DNA of 62,854 nucleotides from an uncultured Muribaculaceae bacterium. Lineage in GTDB: Bacteria > Bacteroidota > Bacteroidia > Bacteroidales > Muribaculaceae. Location: NCBI GenBank assembly GCA_910587075.1, contig CAJUKE010000016.1, positions 1 to 62,854 of the forward strand. The letters are read 5' to 3'. Below the pieces are notes generated by a model. It made no database searches. It was not told where the DNA came from and was given only the letters and a program-made list of their open reading frames with translations. Of this stretch, positions 45,489 to 54,076 are shown in pieces. How positions within the stretch are numbered: position 1 is the first letter of the stretch; every line of letters starts with the position of its first letter. Both the position numbers and the translations under genes were made by a program.

Positions 45489-46449
45489 TGATACGGCACT
45501 TATTGTGGCGTATTACGGAAAAATCCCCCCCTATTTGCCTTTATTCCTGGATAGTTGTAAGCAAAATGCTGATATAGACTTTATCTTTTTTACTGATTGG
45601 AATTCTGATAAGCTCATCTCTTCGGAAAATATAAAATTTATCAAATCATCATTAGATGAATTTAATAAACTATCTAATAGTAAGATACAGATAGGGGATG
45701 TGGTTACGCCATATAAACTTTGCGACTTAAAGCCGGCTTGGACCCACATCTTTGAAGATTATTTGCGAGAGTATAAGTTTGTGGGTTATTGCGACATTGA
45801 TCTGATCTTTGGCCGTATAGCAGAGTTCTTTTCAGAGGATGTCAAGCGTCGGTGCGATATGTTCTCTATCACAACCAGTTATCTTTCCGGCGCTTTGACA
45901 ATATTTAAGAATACTCCTCAAATGAGGACTTTATATCAAAAAGCCTCAGGTTGGCGGTATATATTTTCCGATGCGAGACACTGGGCCTTTGATGAATACT
46001 TAAGGATTGATAATACTAAATCTGATGATGCCAAAGCCAATAAGTTAGAATCATTCAGCGACCTTGTTTTTTCCTCACGATCCAATGTGGTTTTGGAGAA
46101 CTCCCGATACATAGGACTTGAAAGTAGACCTGATCTCGTAACGTATGATAACGGCAGATGGCTTGACAAAGAGGATCGGGAATACGTGTTCTTTCATTTC
46201 GTTGGAGCTAAGCAAAACCCTATGTGGACCACCCCGAATTGGGAATCACTTCCTGAAAAGTTTTTTGTTAACAAATATGGTTTCTTCAAATATGGCGAGT
46301 CGCCGCTTCGATGCCATGATTTGTTTATTCGACCTTACCTCCGAAAGCAAGTTTTAATAAACTGGAAAAATAAACTTAAGACTGCTCGGACGCTAATCCG
46401 CAATATGGATGTCAAAATGCTTGTAAGAGGTATTAAAAAATATATATGA
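45466..46449 (+). CDS. DUF6625-like putative glycosyltransferase
   Basis: 327 residues. TALIVAYYGKIPPYLPLFLDS, PYKLCDLKPAWTHIFEDYL and KFVGYCDIDLIFGRIAEFF match proteins of DUF6625, often found in polysaccharide loci; CDIDL looks like a GT-A metal-binding motif. Activity is inferred. The proposed start overlaps the wzy end by 23 nt; no alternative start near the conserved N-terminus. It contains an intact C7 tract at 45525-45531 encoding Ile-Pro-Pro. Confidence 0.78.
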   Translation: MKQVNGHNDTALIVAYYGKIPPYLPLFLDSCKQNADIDFIFFTDWNSDKLISSENIKFIKSSLDEFNKLSNSKIQIGDVVTPYKLCDLKPAWTHIFEDYLREYKFVGYCDIDLIFGRIAEFFSEDVKRRCDMFSITTSYLSGALTIFKNTPQMRTLYQKASGWRYIFSDARHWAFDEYLRIDNTKSDDAKANKLESFSDLVFSSRSNVVLENSRYIGLESRPDLVTYDNGRWLDKEDREYVFFHFVGAKQNPMWTTPNWESLPEKFFVNKYGFFKYGESPLRCHDLFIRPYLRKQVLINWKNKLKTARTLIRNMDVKMLVRGIKKYI

Positions 46450-47378
46450 TGATTTCAGTTATCATACCATTATATAACAAGGAGAAGCAGATTGCGAACG
46501 CGATCAAGTCCGTTCTGTCGCAGACATATAAGGATTTTGAAATCGTCATTGTGAACGATGGTTCGACAGACCGCGGTATTGATGAGGTTGCGAATTTCTC
46601 CGATGAGCGCATCCGACTTGTCACTCAACGCAATGCGGGGGTTTCTGCGGCCCGTAACCGGGGTATAAAGGAGGCAAAAGGTGAGTATGTCGCTTTTTTG
46701 GATGCCGACGACGAATGGGATGGGGCCTATTTGGAGTCAATAAATGAGTTAATCCAGAAATATCCGGATTGTGGTGTATATGCTTCGAACTATCAATTTA
46801 GGACATCAACAGGTGCTGCAACTCCAACGATTATTCGTAACATTACCTTCAACCATACCGACGGCCTACTAAGTAATTATTTCACAGTCGCTTCAACCTC
46901 TCATCCGCCTTTATGGACTTCGGCAGTGGTGGTTTGTAAGCAGGCTATCGAAAAGGTTGGCGGATTTCCAACAGGCATCAAATCAGGAGAAGACATTCTG
47001 ACCTGGGCGCGCCTCGCCGTTGAAAATTCAATCGCTTATAGTCTGATTCCTCGTGCGACATATAATCTTGGCGATGGTTATGATTATTCGAATCTCCCTC
47101 CGAGAAGACAGGATCAGGGAGACCCGGTAGGTAAAGCGCTGAAAGAACTATATGCCATTCATCCCGAAATCAAGGACTTGAAGCTTTACATTTCGCATTG
47201 GCATAAAATGAGGGCTTCTGTCGCCATAAGATTTGGCGAACGTATTGAAACTTTAAAGGAGGTGGCGCTCTCTCTCAAATATAACCCCGTTAATTTCAGA
47301 GTTCTGCCATTCGCTGTTCTCGCTATTTGTCCTGATAAATTACGGAAGCGCATTATCGGGTTGAAGAAATCTGTTTAA
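46446..47378 (+). CDS. Glycosyltransferase family 2 protein
   Basis: 310 residues, GT-A fold: MISVIIPLYNKEKQIANAI, FEIVIVNDGSTDRG, ARNRGIKEAKGEYVAFLDAD and DADDEW. The family's later ED motif lies in GIKSGEDILTWARLA. It adds a capsule repeat sugar. Overlaps the previous gene in an ATGA. The sequence does not resemble the duplicated GT2 pair at 37874/38942 beyond the shared fold. Confidence 0.92.
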   Translation: MMISVIIPLYNKEKQIANAIKSVLSQTYKDFEIVIVNDGSTDRGIDEVANFSDERIRLVTQRNAGVSAARNRGIKEAKGEYVAFLDADDEWDGAYLESINELIQKYPDCGVYASNYQFRTSTGAATPTIIRNITFNHTDGLLSNYFTVASTSHPPLWTSAVVVCKQAIEKVGGFPTGIKSGEDILTWARLAVENSIAYSLIPRATYNLGDGYDYSNLPPRRQDQGDPVGKALKELYAIHPEIKDLKLYISHWHKMRASVAIRFGERIETLKEVALSLKYNPVNFRVLPFAVLAICPDKLRKRIIGLKKSV

Positions 47379-47385
47379 TGCATTC

Positions 47386-47877
47386 TTGTACAGAAAGTAT
47401 TTAAAGTCTCTTTTTGACGTGCGACGTTTAATTTTTTATTTTCTCATAAATATAGCTTTTTTGTCCCGCATAGTGTCATCGCGATGGTATATGACCCTGA
47501 TAATCCTCGCACACAAAAGCCAGGGCGTTGCTTTCGCGGGGCGGCCCGAATACATCCAGCAGGACGCGTATCTCGATCCGTCCGGCGGGTTGACCATTCA
47601 CAAGGATGTCGTAATTTCCACTAAGGTAATAGTGCTGACCCACGACTGGTCGTTCCTTAAGCGCGCTAAATATCTGGGGGGGGAAGCGGTTAGCGCTTTT
47701 AGGCCTGTGGTGGTCGGGGAAAACAGCTTCATCGGCGCCGGCGCCATCGTGCTGCCAGGCACAACCATTGGCAAAAATTGCATAATAGGAGCGGGTGCCG
47801 TAATCAAAGGAACGGTTGAGGATTATTCCATAATGGCAGGTAATCCCGCCAAACGTATCGGAGACACAAGACAATGA
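47386..47877 (+). CDS. Hexapeptide-repeat acyltransferase
   Basis: 163 residues. The C-terminal left-handed beta-helix has VVVGENSFIGAGAIVLPGTT, IGKNCIIGAGAVIKG and the closing AGNPAKRIG typical of maltose/galactoside O-acetyltransferases. The catalytic-type histidine is in VLTHDWSF. No ATG precedes the conserved region, so the start (TTG at 47386) is tentative. A G8 tract (47676-47683) lies in frame as Leu-Gly-Gly. Followed by an ATGA overlap with the next gene. Confidence 0.85.
   Translation: MYRKYLKSLFDVRRLIFYFLINIAFLSRIVSSRWYMTLIILAHKSQGVAFAGRPEYIQQDAYLDPSGGLTIHKDVVISTKVIVLTHDWSFLKRAKYLGGEAVSAFRPVVVGENSFIGAGAIVLPGTTIGKNCIIGAGAVIKGTVEDYSIMAGNPAKRIGDTRQ
47676..47683 (+). repeat. G8 homopolymer inside hexapeptide acyltransferase gene (in-frame state)
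   Basis: Eight guanines in frame (LGGEAV). A one-base slip would remove the whole C-terminal beta-helix. Confidence 0.75.
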
Positions 47878-49037
47878 AAATCCTGCTCGTACATAACGAC
47901 TACGGCAAATACTCCGGCGAGGAGGCCGTCGTCGACAAGATGGCCGTAATGCTTGCCGGCCAGGGCCACGACGTCGCCCAGCTCCGTATGTCGACCGCTG
48001 GAGCCCGCGAATCCATCACCGGCAAAATCCGCGGATTCGCCGCCGGACTCTGGTGCCCATCCGGCGTCAGGGCCATGCGCGAGGCCCTGCGGCGCGAGCG
48101 TCCCGACGTAGTCAACGTCCACAACCTCTACCCCTTCATCTCCCCCGCCGCCCTCCGCGAGTGCCGTCGGGCCGGAGTCCCCGTCGTGATGACCATCCAC
48201 AACTTCCGCCTCGTCTGCCCCACGGGCCTTTTCATGCGCGACGGCGCCCCCTGCGAGCTCTGCCTCGAACGGGGCAACGAATGGGGCTGCGTGCGCCACA
48301 ACTGCGAGCACTCCCTCCTCAAATCCCTCGGCTACGCCGCCCGCAACGCCGTGGCCCGACTGCGCCGCCACTACCTCGACTGCGTCGACGTCTTCGCCTG
48401 CATCACCGACTTCCAGCGCCGCAAACTCATCGCCGCCGGCTTCCCCCCCGAGAAACTCGTCGTCATCCCCAACTCCCTCGACGCTCCAGCTGTTTCCGAT
48501 ACCCCCGCCGAGGGCGCCTATGTGGCCTTCAGCGGTCGTCTGAGCCGCGAGAAAGGGGTCGATATGATAATCGAGGTAGCCCGCCGCCACCCCGAAATCC
48601 CGTTCCGGCTCGCCGGAGCCGTCCGCGACAAGGAACTGGTAGCCAGCCTCCCCTCCAACGTCACACTCACCGGCTACCTTTCCGGCTCAGCCCTCGACGA
48701 CTTCTACCGCTCGGCCCGCTTCTTCGTCATGGCCTCCCGGTGGTACGAAGGCTTCCCCATGTCAATCCTCGAAGCCGCGGCCCACGGCAAACCCGTCATC
48801 GGCCCCGACCACGGCGGCTTCACCGAGATCATCGGCAAAGGTCCCGCCGCCATCGGCCGCCTCTTCCCCCCCGCCGACACCGCCGCCCTCGAAGCCGCCG
48901 TCGTCCGCCTCTGGGCCGACCCCGCCGAGTCCTCCCGCCTCGGCGCCGCCGCCAACGCCAAGCTCCGCTCCACCTACTCCACCCCCGTAATCGCCCGCTC
49001 CTGGGCCTCCCTCCTCTCCCGCCTCACCACCCGCTGA
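47874..49037 (+). CDS. Glycosyltransferase family 4 protein
   Basis: 387 residues: MKILLVHNDYGKYSGEEAVV, VVNVHNLYPFISPAALREC, a Cys-rich segment CPTGLFMRDGAPCELCLERG common in this GT4 subgroup, GRLSREKGVDMIIEVARRHP, and EGFPMSILEAAAHGKPVIGP as the E-x7-E motif. Strongly GC-rich with C-ending codons, in contrast to the AT-rich genes just upstream. Two in-frame C7 tracts (48443-48449 and near 48866). Confidence 0.92.
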   Translation: MKILLVHNDYGKYSGEEAVVDKMAVMLAGQGHDVAQLRMSTAGARESITGKIRGFAAGLWCPSGVRAMREALRRERPDVVNVHNLYPFISPAALRECRRAGVPVVMTIHNFRLVCPTGLFMRDGAPCELCLERGNEWGCVRHNCEHSLLKSLGYAARNAVARLRRHYLDCVDVFACITDFQRRKLIAAGFPPEKLVVIPNSLDAPAVSDTPAEGAYVAFSGRLSREKGVDMIIEVARRHPEIPFRLAGAVRDKELVASLPSNVTLTGYLSGSALDDFYRSARFFVMASRWYEGFPMSILEAAAHGKPVIGPDHGGFTEIIGKGPAAIGRLFPPADTAALEAAVVRLWADPAESSRLGAAANAKLRSTYSTPVIARSWASLLSRLTTR

Positions 49038-49138
49038 TCCCCCTCCCTCTCTTTCCCTCCCTCCCTTCCCCCGCTTAGCTTCTCAAAAGCAGGTCCCCTC
49101 ATAGCATAGCTCCCTCCCTCCCCTCGTCCACCTGGTGC

Positions 49139-49156
49139 GCGAGGCGGAAGCCGAGC
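49139..49156 (+). repeat. Partial copy of the intergenic GCGAGGCGnnAGCCGAGC repeat
   Basis: GCGAGGCGGAAGCCGAGC matches the core of the repeats at 50006 and 52509. The surrounding 49038-49254 gap is pyrimidine-rich (CCCTCC runs) and shows no gene. Confidence 0.5.
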
Positions 49157-49254
49157 GAAGGAAGCGTAGCCTCTCCTCCCTTCCCCCCTTTGCCGTTCCG
49201 TGTGAGGGCGAAGCCCGAAGCCGCCCCTCTACCCCCTTATCAATCCATCAGAAA

Positions 49255-50016
49255 ATGCGAACCTACTTCAAGATCCGATACGAATTTGACCGCGAGGCCG
49301 TCCACAGCGCCATCGCCGACCGCCTAACCCGTCCCGGCTCCGACTACATCTGCGTGGCCGACGGCGTAATCCTCAACACCGCCAACCGCGACCCCGGCTA
49401 CCTCCAGGTCGTCAATGGCGGCATGTTCTCCATCTGCGACAGCAGCTACGTCCCCCTCTACATCAAGTGGATCTACGGCGAGCGGCTCCCCCAGTACTGC
49501 GGCAGCGAGATCTTCCGCGACATCGTCGCCTCCCGCCGCTACCGCATGATATTCCTCGGCACCCAGCAGGCCACCCTCGACGGCCTCCGCGACAACCTCG
49601 CCTCCATGAACCCCGACGTCGCCTCCATGACCTTCGCCGAGCTCCCCTTCCTCCCAGTCGAAGAGTTCGACTACCCCTCCATCGCCCGCATGATCGAGGC
49701 CGACGGCGCCGACATCGTCTGGATAGCCCTCGGCGCCCCCAAGCAAGAGCAGTTCATGGCCCGCCTGCGCCCCCACCTCACCCGCGGCGTCATGATCGCC
49801 GTCGGCGCCGCCTTCAAATTCTACAGCGGCGTCGAGACCTCCCGCGCTCCCCGCTGGATGGTCCGCCACCACCTCGAATTCGTCCACCGCATCGCCAAAG
49901 AGCCCCGCAAGCAGCTCCGCCGCTGCGCCCGCATCATCGTCTCCCTCCCGACCCTCCTCTACTCCGAGTGGTGCCGCTCCAAGCGCCCCTCCCAATCCAC
50001 CCAAATCCCCCAATAA
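49255..50016 (+). CDS. WecG/TagA/CpsF family glycosyltransferase (GT26)
   Basis: About 253 residues. The GT26 features are the early ILNTANRDPGYLQVVNGG segment, then FLGTQQ and DIVWIALGAPKQEQFMARL, the most conserved motif of the family, and GVGAAF-like VGAAFKFYSGVETSRAP near the C-terminus. Members add ManNAc or ManNAcA to polyprenyl-PP-GlcNAc, an early step in enterobacterial common antigen and in teichoic acid linkage units. The start is the ATG at 49255; upstream in-frame codons lie in C-rich repeat sequence. The stop lies inside the intergenic repeat at 50006-50073. Confidence 0.9.
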   Translation: MRTYFKIRYEFDREAVHSAIADRLTRPGSDYICVADGVILNTANRDPGYLQVVNGGMFSICDSSYVPLYIKWIYGERLPQYCGSEIFRDIVASRRYRMIFLGTQQATLDGLRDNLASMNPDVASMTFAELPFLPVEEFDYPSIARMIEADGADIVWIALGAPKQEQFMARLRPHLTRGVMIAVGAAFKFYSGVETSRAPRWMVRHHLEFVHRIAKEPRKQLRRCARIIVSLPTLLYSEWCRSKRPSQSTQIPQ

Positions 50017-50073
50017 TCCCCCATCTCCCGCCCCGCCACTGTGGCGAGGCGAAAGCCGAGCCCCCATCCCCCT
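50006..50073 (+). repeat. Intergenic repeat, copy A (overlaps wecG-type gene stop)
   Basis: About 68 nt, from CCCCCAATAATCCCCCATCT through a hairpin CGCCCCGCCAC-T-GTGGCGAGGCG to AGCCGAGCCCCCATCCCCC. Nearly identical to 52509-52575. The repeat includes the TAA stop of the gene upstream. Confidence 0.8.
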
Positions 50074-50098
50074 TTAAACCAATCAAACCGCGTAAGAG

Positions 50099-51531
50099 AT
50101 GCTATTCAACTCGTTTGTATTCATTTTCTTATTTCTCCCCCTCACCTTTCTTCTGTATTTCGGCCTGAACAGGCTGGGCCATCACCAGTGGGCAAAGGGC
50201 GCGCTCGTGGCCGCGTCATTATATTTCTATGCGTTCTTCAATCCCAGCTATCTGCCCATCATAATCGCGTCAGTGCTTGTTAACTACGCCGTTGGCGCCT
50301 TCATTATGCGCCATAATGGAGCGCCATTGCGTACCCCCCCAATATCAGTAAGTTAGCGCTCGCGGTCGGCGTACTTTTCAATGTCGGCATTTTAGGGTAT
50401 TTCAAGTACACCGACTTCTTCATCGAAAACATCAACGCCCTCTTCGGCACAGGGTTCCTACTCACACACATACTTCTCCCCCTCGGTATCAGCTTCTTCA
50501 CATTCCAGCAGTTAGCCTTCATCACCGACTGCTACCGAGGCAAAGGCACACTCCCCAAGTTTCTCGATTACTGCAACTTCGTAACATTCTTCCCCCAGCT
50601 GATAGCCGGCCCGATAGTGCTCCCCGAGGAAATGTTGCCTCAGTTCGAGGCCAAGGAGAATCGGCGTCCGCGCGCGAAGAACATCTTCGACGGCCTTTAC
50701 ATATTCTCCCTCGGACTTATCAAGAAAGTCCTGATCGCCGACTCAATCGCCGTATTCGCCAACGCCGGTTTCGCTCTTGACCTCGACCATTACACTATGG
50801 CCGAAGCCTGGCTTATATCCCTGAGCTACACCTTCCAGCTCTATTTCGACTTCAGCGGCTACTGCGATATGGCCATCGGCATCGGCCGGATGTTCAATAT
50901 CAACCTCCCCCTTAATTTCAACGCCCCATACCGGGCCACAAACTTCCAGGACTTCTGGCGACGCTGGCATATCACTCTCAACCGGTTCCTCACCCAGTAC
51001 GTATACATCCCTCTCGGCGGAAGCCGTCGAAAAGAGGGTAGGGTGCTTCTCAACATCGCCCTCGTGTTCTTCATCAGCGGTTTTTGGCATGGGGCCGGTT
51101 GGACATTTATCATCTGGGGGCTATGCCACGGGTTCGGTGTCATAATCCGCCGCCAGTGGCATCGTCGGGGATATTCCATGCCCTCGTGGCTCGGGATGTT
51201 CGTCACCTTCTTTTTCATCAACATCCTATGGGTGCTTTTCCGGGCCGACAACCTCGGCGAGGCCTGGGTGATCATACGCTCGATGTTCGACAACCATGAG
51301 CTCTACCTGTCGTCGGCCTATACCTCGCATCTCCCCTCAATAATGCCCAACTCGGTGAATATGCTCATCCTGTTCGCCGCTATGATAATGGGTGTTTTCG
51401 GCCCCACGGCCTACCAGTTAATGACCCGCGAGGGGAGCGTGCGCGTGCGGCAAGTCGTCACGGTTATATGCTTCGTTGTCGGCATCTTGTTTATTTCCAG
51501 AGTTGTCACATTCCTTTATTTTAACTTCTGA
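50099..51531 (+). pseudogene. MBOAT-family O-acyltransferase (AlgI-like), frameshifted in a C7 tract
   Basis: The first 80 codons (MLFNSFVFIFLFLPLTFLLY, ASLYFYAFFNPSYLPIIIAS) match the N-terminus of AlgI/DltB-like membrane-bound O-acyltransferases. At C7 (50334-50340) the frame shifts and stops at 50356. With eight Cs it reads RTPPNISKLALAVGVLFNVG and runs open to 51531, giving 477 residues, normal for the family. It then shows PLGISFFTFQQLAFITDCY, NFQDFWRRWHITLNRFL and the catalytic-type histidine in FISGFWHGAGWTFIIWG. It would pass acyl groups to the SGNH partner encoded next. Confidence 0.85.
50334..50340 (+). repeat. C7 homopolymer at the MBOAT frameshift
   Basis: Seven cytosines after GTA. 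Eight would restore the frame, giving the same ACC-CCC-CCC-AAT codons as in the intact tract at 33634. Confidence 0.8.
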
Positions 51532-52520
51532 TGGAACATAAATCTTATCGCGGCACGCTTTTCGTTACCATCGGTGCCATCGTCGCCCTTCTCGCCGCTA
51601 TCGGCCTGTTCATCATAGCGGTCGACCCCTACCAGCAATACCGCCCCCATACCGATTATCTCGGCAATCAGCGTATGGAGATAGCCGGAGTGGCGCGGCA
51701 TCACGATTATGACGCTTTCATTTCGGGCAGCTCCATGGCTATGAACCATTACCCCGCCCAGGCCGACTCGCTTTGGGGATGGAAAACGAAGAACTTCAGC
51801 CTCATGGGGGCCACCGACGACGATTACGCCGTCATTCTCCCTTTCGTGATAAGCCGGGGAAAAGTCAGGAATATCGTTTTAGGCATTGACTTTTTCAGCT
51901 TCGCACGCCAGCGCGGAGCCGTCAATCCGTATCTCTACGACGACAATCTGTGGAACGATTACGAATACCTCTGGAACTACACATCCCTTAAAAACGCCAT
52001 AGAATACCTTAGGAATCCGCGGCCCGAGGAAGGCCTGTACCATTTCAATTCTCCCTATGGCCGCGGGGAGCTCTTCGACTCCTACGACAGAACTAAGGAC
52101 GTAGGCTACCCCGAAGAGATTTTCGACCTCGACGCTATGAAAGAGCGATTCGACGCCTCGGTGCTCAAGGCCGTCAGCGAATCGCCCGATTCAGTGCGTT
52201 GGCACATCTACTTTCCACCCTACTCAATCGCCGAATTCATAATATACGATAAATACGGCGACCTTGATGCCAACCTGGCGCTTAAGCGGCATATGATCGA
52301 ACGGCTCTCCGCCTTCCCCAACGTAGATCTTTACGATTTCCAGACCTCGCCATGGATTGACAACCTTGACCAATATATGGACCTTCGCCACCACAGCCAC
52401 GCCTACAACCGCGATATTCTGCGTTCCATCCGCGAAGGCCGTTACCGCGCGCTTCCCGATGGCGGTGAGCCCTTGCTGCGCTCCCTGGTGGCCCAGTACC
52501 GCGACTCCTTCCCCCAATAA
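51531..52520 (+). CDS. SGNH-like partner of MBOAT O-acyltransferase
   Basis: 329 residues with one N-terminal TM (about residues 9-30) anchoring a periplasmic domain. GSSMAMN near residue 67 is the GxSxxxN block with the nucleophile Ser, and DLRHHSHAYN near residue 287 supplies the Asp/His pair, as in DltD/AlgX/AlgJ-like proteins encoded beside MBOAT genes. It probably completes O-acylation of the capsule in the periplasm. The start overlaps the MBOAT stop (TGATG). Its stop lies in repeat copy B. Confidence 0.82.
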   Translation: MEHKSYRGTLFVTIGAIVALLAAIGLFIIAVDPYQQYRPHTDYLGNQRMEIAGVARHHDYDAFISGSSMAMNHYPAQADSLWGWKTKNFSLMGATDDDYAVILPFVISRGKVRNIVLGIDFFSFARQRGAVNPYLYDDNLWNDYEYLWNYTSLKNAIEYLRNPRPEEGLYHFNSPYGRGELFDSYDRTKDVGYPEEIFDLDAMKERFDASVLKAVSESPDSVRWHIYFPPYSIAEFIIYDKYGDLDANLALKRHMIERLSAFPNVDLYDFQTSPWIDNLDQYMDLRHHSHAYNRDILRSIREGRYRALPDGGEPLLRSLVAQYRDSFPQ

Positions 52521-52575
52521 TCCCCCATCTCCCGCCTCGCCACAGTGGCGAGGCGATAGCCGAGCTCCCATCCCC
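52509..52575 (+). repeat. Intergenic repeat, copy B (overlaps SGNH gene stop)
   Basis: Matches copy A at 50006, with a perfect hairpin CGCCTCGCCAC-A-GTGGCGAGGCG. Again the repeat includes the last codons (Pro-Gln) and the TAA of the gene. Confidence 0.8.
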
Positions 52576-52583
52576 CTCAACAC

Positions 52584-52614
52584 TCCGGCCCCGCGCGAAA
52601 TTCGCGCGGGGCCG
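52584..52614. terminator. Strong palindrome / bidirectional terminator between convergent genes
   Basis: A 15-bp perfect stem, CCGGCCCCGCGCGAA with its complement, around one base. It closes the capsule locus and faces the minus-strand operon ending at 52622. No long T-tract follows, so termination is inferred from position and stem strength. Confidence 0.6.
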
Positions 52615-52621
52615 GGCGCGT

Positions 52622-54076
52622 TTAGCGGTCGCCCGGGTCGCGGTGGCGCGGCGAGGCGTGGTATAGCGGGGTGGGGGAGGGGATAAGCTGGTATATTGTC
52701 TGGCGTCCCGCCGAGTCAGTATGAGCGAAGCGCTCCGGCTCCGGCGCGTCGAAAGTCCCCGGGTCGAGCGGCACGGCTCCCGGCGGCAACTGCCGCGTCA
52801 GCGCCCCGCTGTCGAGCCTCTCGGGCAGAATCAGAAACCGCGGCTTCTTGTAGTAGTCCGCCACAACCTGGTGGAGGTAATAGTCGTCCGGGTCGAGCAT
52901 GCGCACCCGCTTCAGCGTCCACCACGGCTGGTCACCCTCCCGCGGCATATCCACCCTCACAACCCCGTCGGCGCTCTTGGCGAGCGCCTCGCGGGCCCTC
53001 CCTTCGGCCCGCGCCATAGCGATTACCTCCGGCAGCGGAGCCCAGGCGAAGAACAGCGCCCCGGCGGCTCCCAACGCCGCCGTGCAAGCCGCGGCAATCC
53101 TCGGCATCGGCCTCAGCTCCTTCCCCCAAAGCAGCAGCGCGATCAGGGCAAACGTCTGCGAGAACCACCCGCTGCGACCAATGATGCCCCCCGCCGCGCA
53201 AAACAGCAGCGCGCCTAAGGACGCCGCCATCCAGAAGCCCCACCAGCCCCCGGCCTCCGCGGCCATCCACTTCCGCCAACGCCGCGAGACACACAGCGCC
53301 GCGAACAGCGCCACCGCCCCCAACGTCAGCGGAGCCGAGCATATCAGCAGCTCAAAGAGCGGCGCGTCGGCCACGCGGTCAGCCGCGGCGCGACCCCATA
53401 TCCCCGGCGAACTGAACGCCACGGCCACCCCCGCCGCGAACGCCGCGAAGGGCTCCCGCGCTATCCCCGCTTTGGCGAATCCTCCACGCCACCACAGCAG
53501 CCACACTCCCGCCGCCAACAGCGGAGCCCCCATCGACTCGTGGAACGCGCCCCCCGCTGCCGCCGCCGCGAGGCACAACCACCTCATCCACCGACGCTTC
53601 ACCCCTCCGTAGCGGCGCCATATCCACACCGCCCCCAACCCCGCGCAAGCCGCCACGGGGTAGTTGAAGTTGAAATCGACCGTGTACATAAGGTCCCACC
53701 ACGGAAACACAGCGGCCATATAGAACACCGCACCCGCGGCAGCCGCCAGGCGTCCCCGCCAGGCATCCCCGAGCCTCAGCACCAGCGCCATCCACCCCCA
53801 CGTCGCCGCACCCATCACCATGGCCGTCAGCCATTTGGGCAGAAACGTCAGCGAGCACATCGCGAAAAAGTTGGCCAGCCGCCCGTTGGCCCGCAGCCAG
53901 TGAAACGGGTACCAGCGGTAGAAGCGCTCCAGCGGCCACGGCCCGTCGAACCCGTCGACCGTCCGAAACGTGTTGGCATACGCGTAGTCGTCGCCCGTCA
54001 GCGGGTACGCCAGGTACAGCGCGAGCATCGCCGCCCCCGCCGCCAACGTCAGCCAAAGCGCTCCCTTCCCCCTCAT
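52622..54076 (-). CDS. DUF6056-like polytopic membrane protein
   Basis: About 484 residues with roughly ten TMs, strongly Ala/Trp-rich. The early motif YPLTGDDYAYANTF with an acidic pair after TM1 and LRANGRLANFFAM resembles DUF6056/GT-C-type glycosyltransferases, in which the acidic residues bind polyprenyl-phosphate sugars. The start overlaps the trmD stop in an ATGA (54073-54076); the open frame upstream of that overlaps trmD. Function is inferred from topology only. Confidence 0.78.
   Translation of the reverse strand: MRGKGALWLTLAAGAAMLALYLAYPLTGDDYAYANTFRTVDGFDGPWPLERFYRWYPFHWLRANGRLANFFAMCSLTFLPKWLTAMVMGAATWGWMALVLRLGDAWRGRLAAAAGAVFYMAAVFPWWDLMYTVDFNFNYPVAACAGLGAVWIWRRYGGVKRRWMRWLCLAAAAAGGAFHESMGAPLLAAGVWLLWWRGGFAKAGIAREPFAAFAAGVAVAFSSPGIWGRAAADRVADAPLFELLICSAPLTLGAVALFAALCVSRRWRKWMAAEAGGWWGFWMAASLGALLFCAAGGIIGRSGWFSQTFALIALLLWGKELRPMPRIAAACTAALGAAGALFFAWAPLPEVIAMARAEGRAREALAKSADGVVRVDMPREGDQPWWTLKRVRMLDPDDYYLHQVVADYYKKPRFLILPERLDSGALTRQLPPGAVPLDPGTFDAPEPERFAHTDSAGRQTIYQLIPSPTPLYHASPRHRDPGDR

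Noticed and set aside
48053..49078. Arg/Pro-rich 341-codon frame over the GT4 gene
   Set aside because: Out-of-frame shadow in C-rich sequence.
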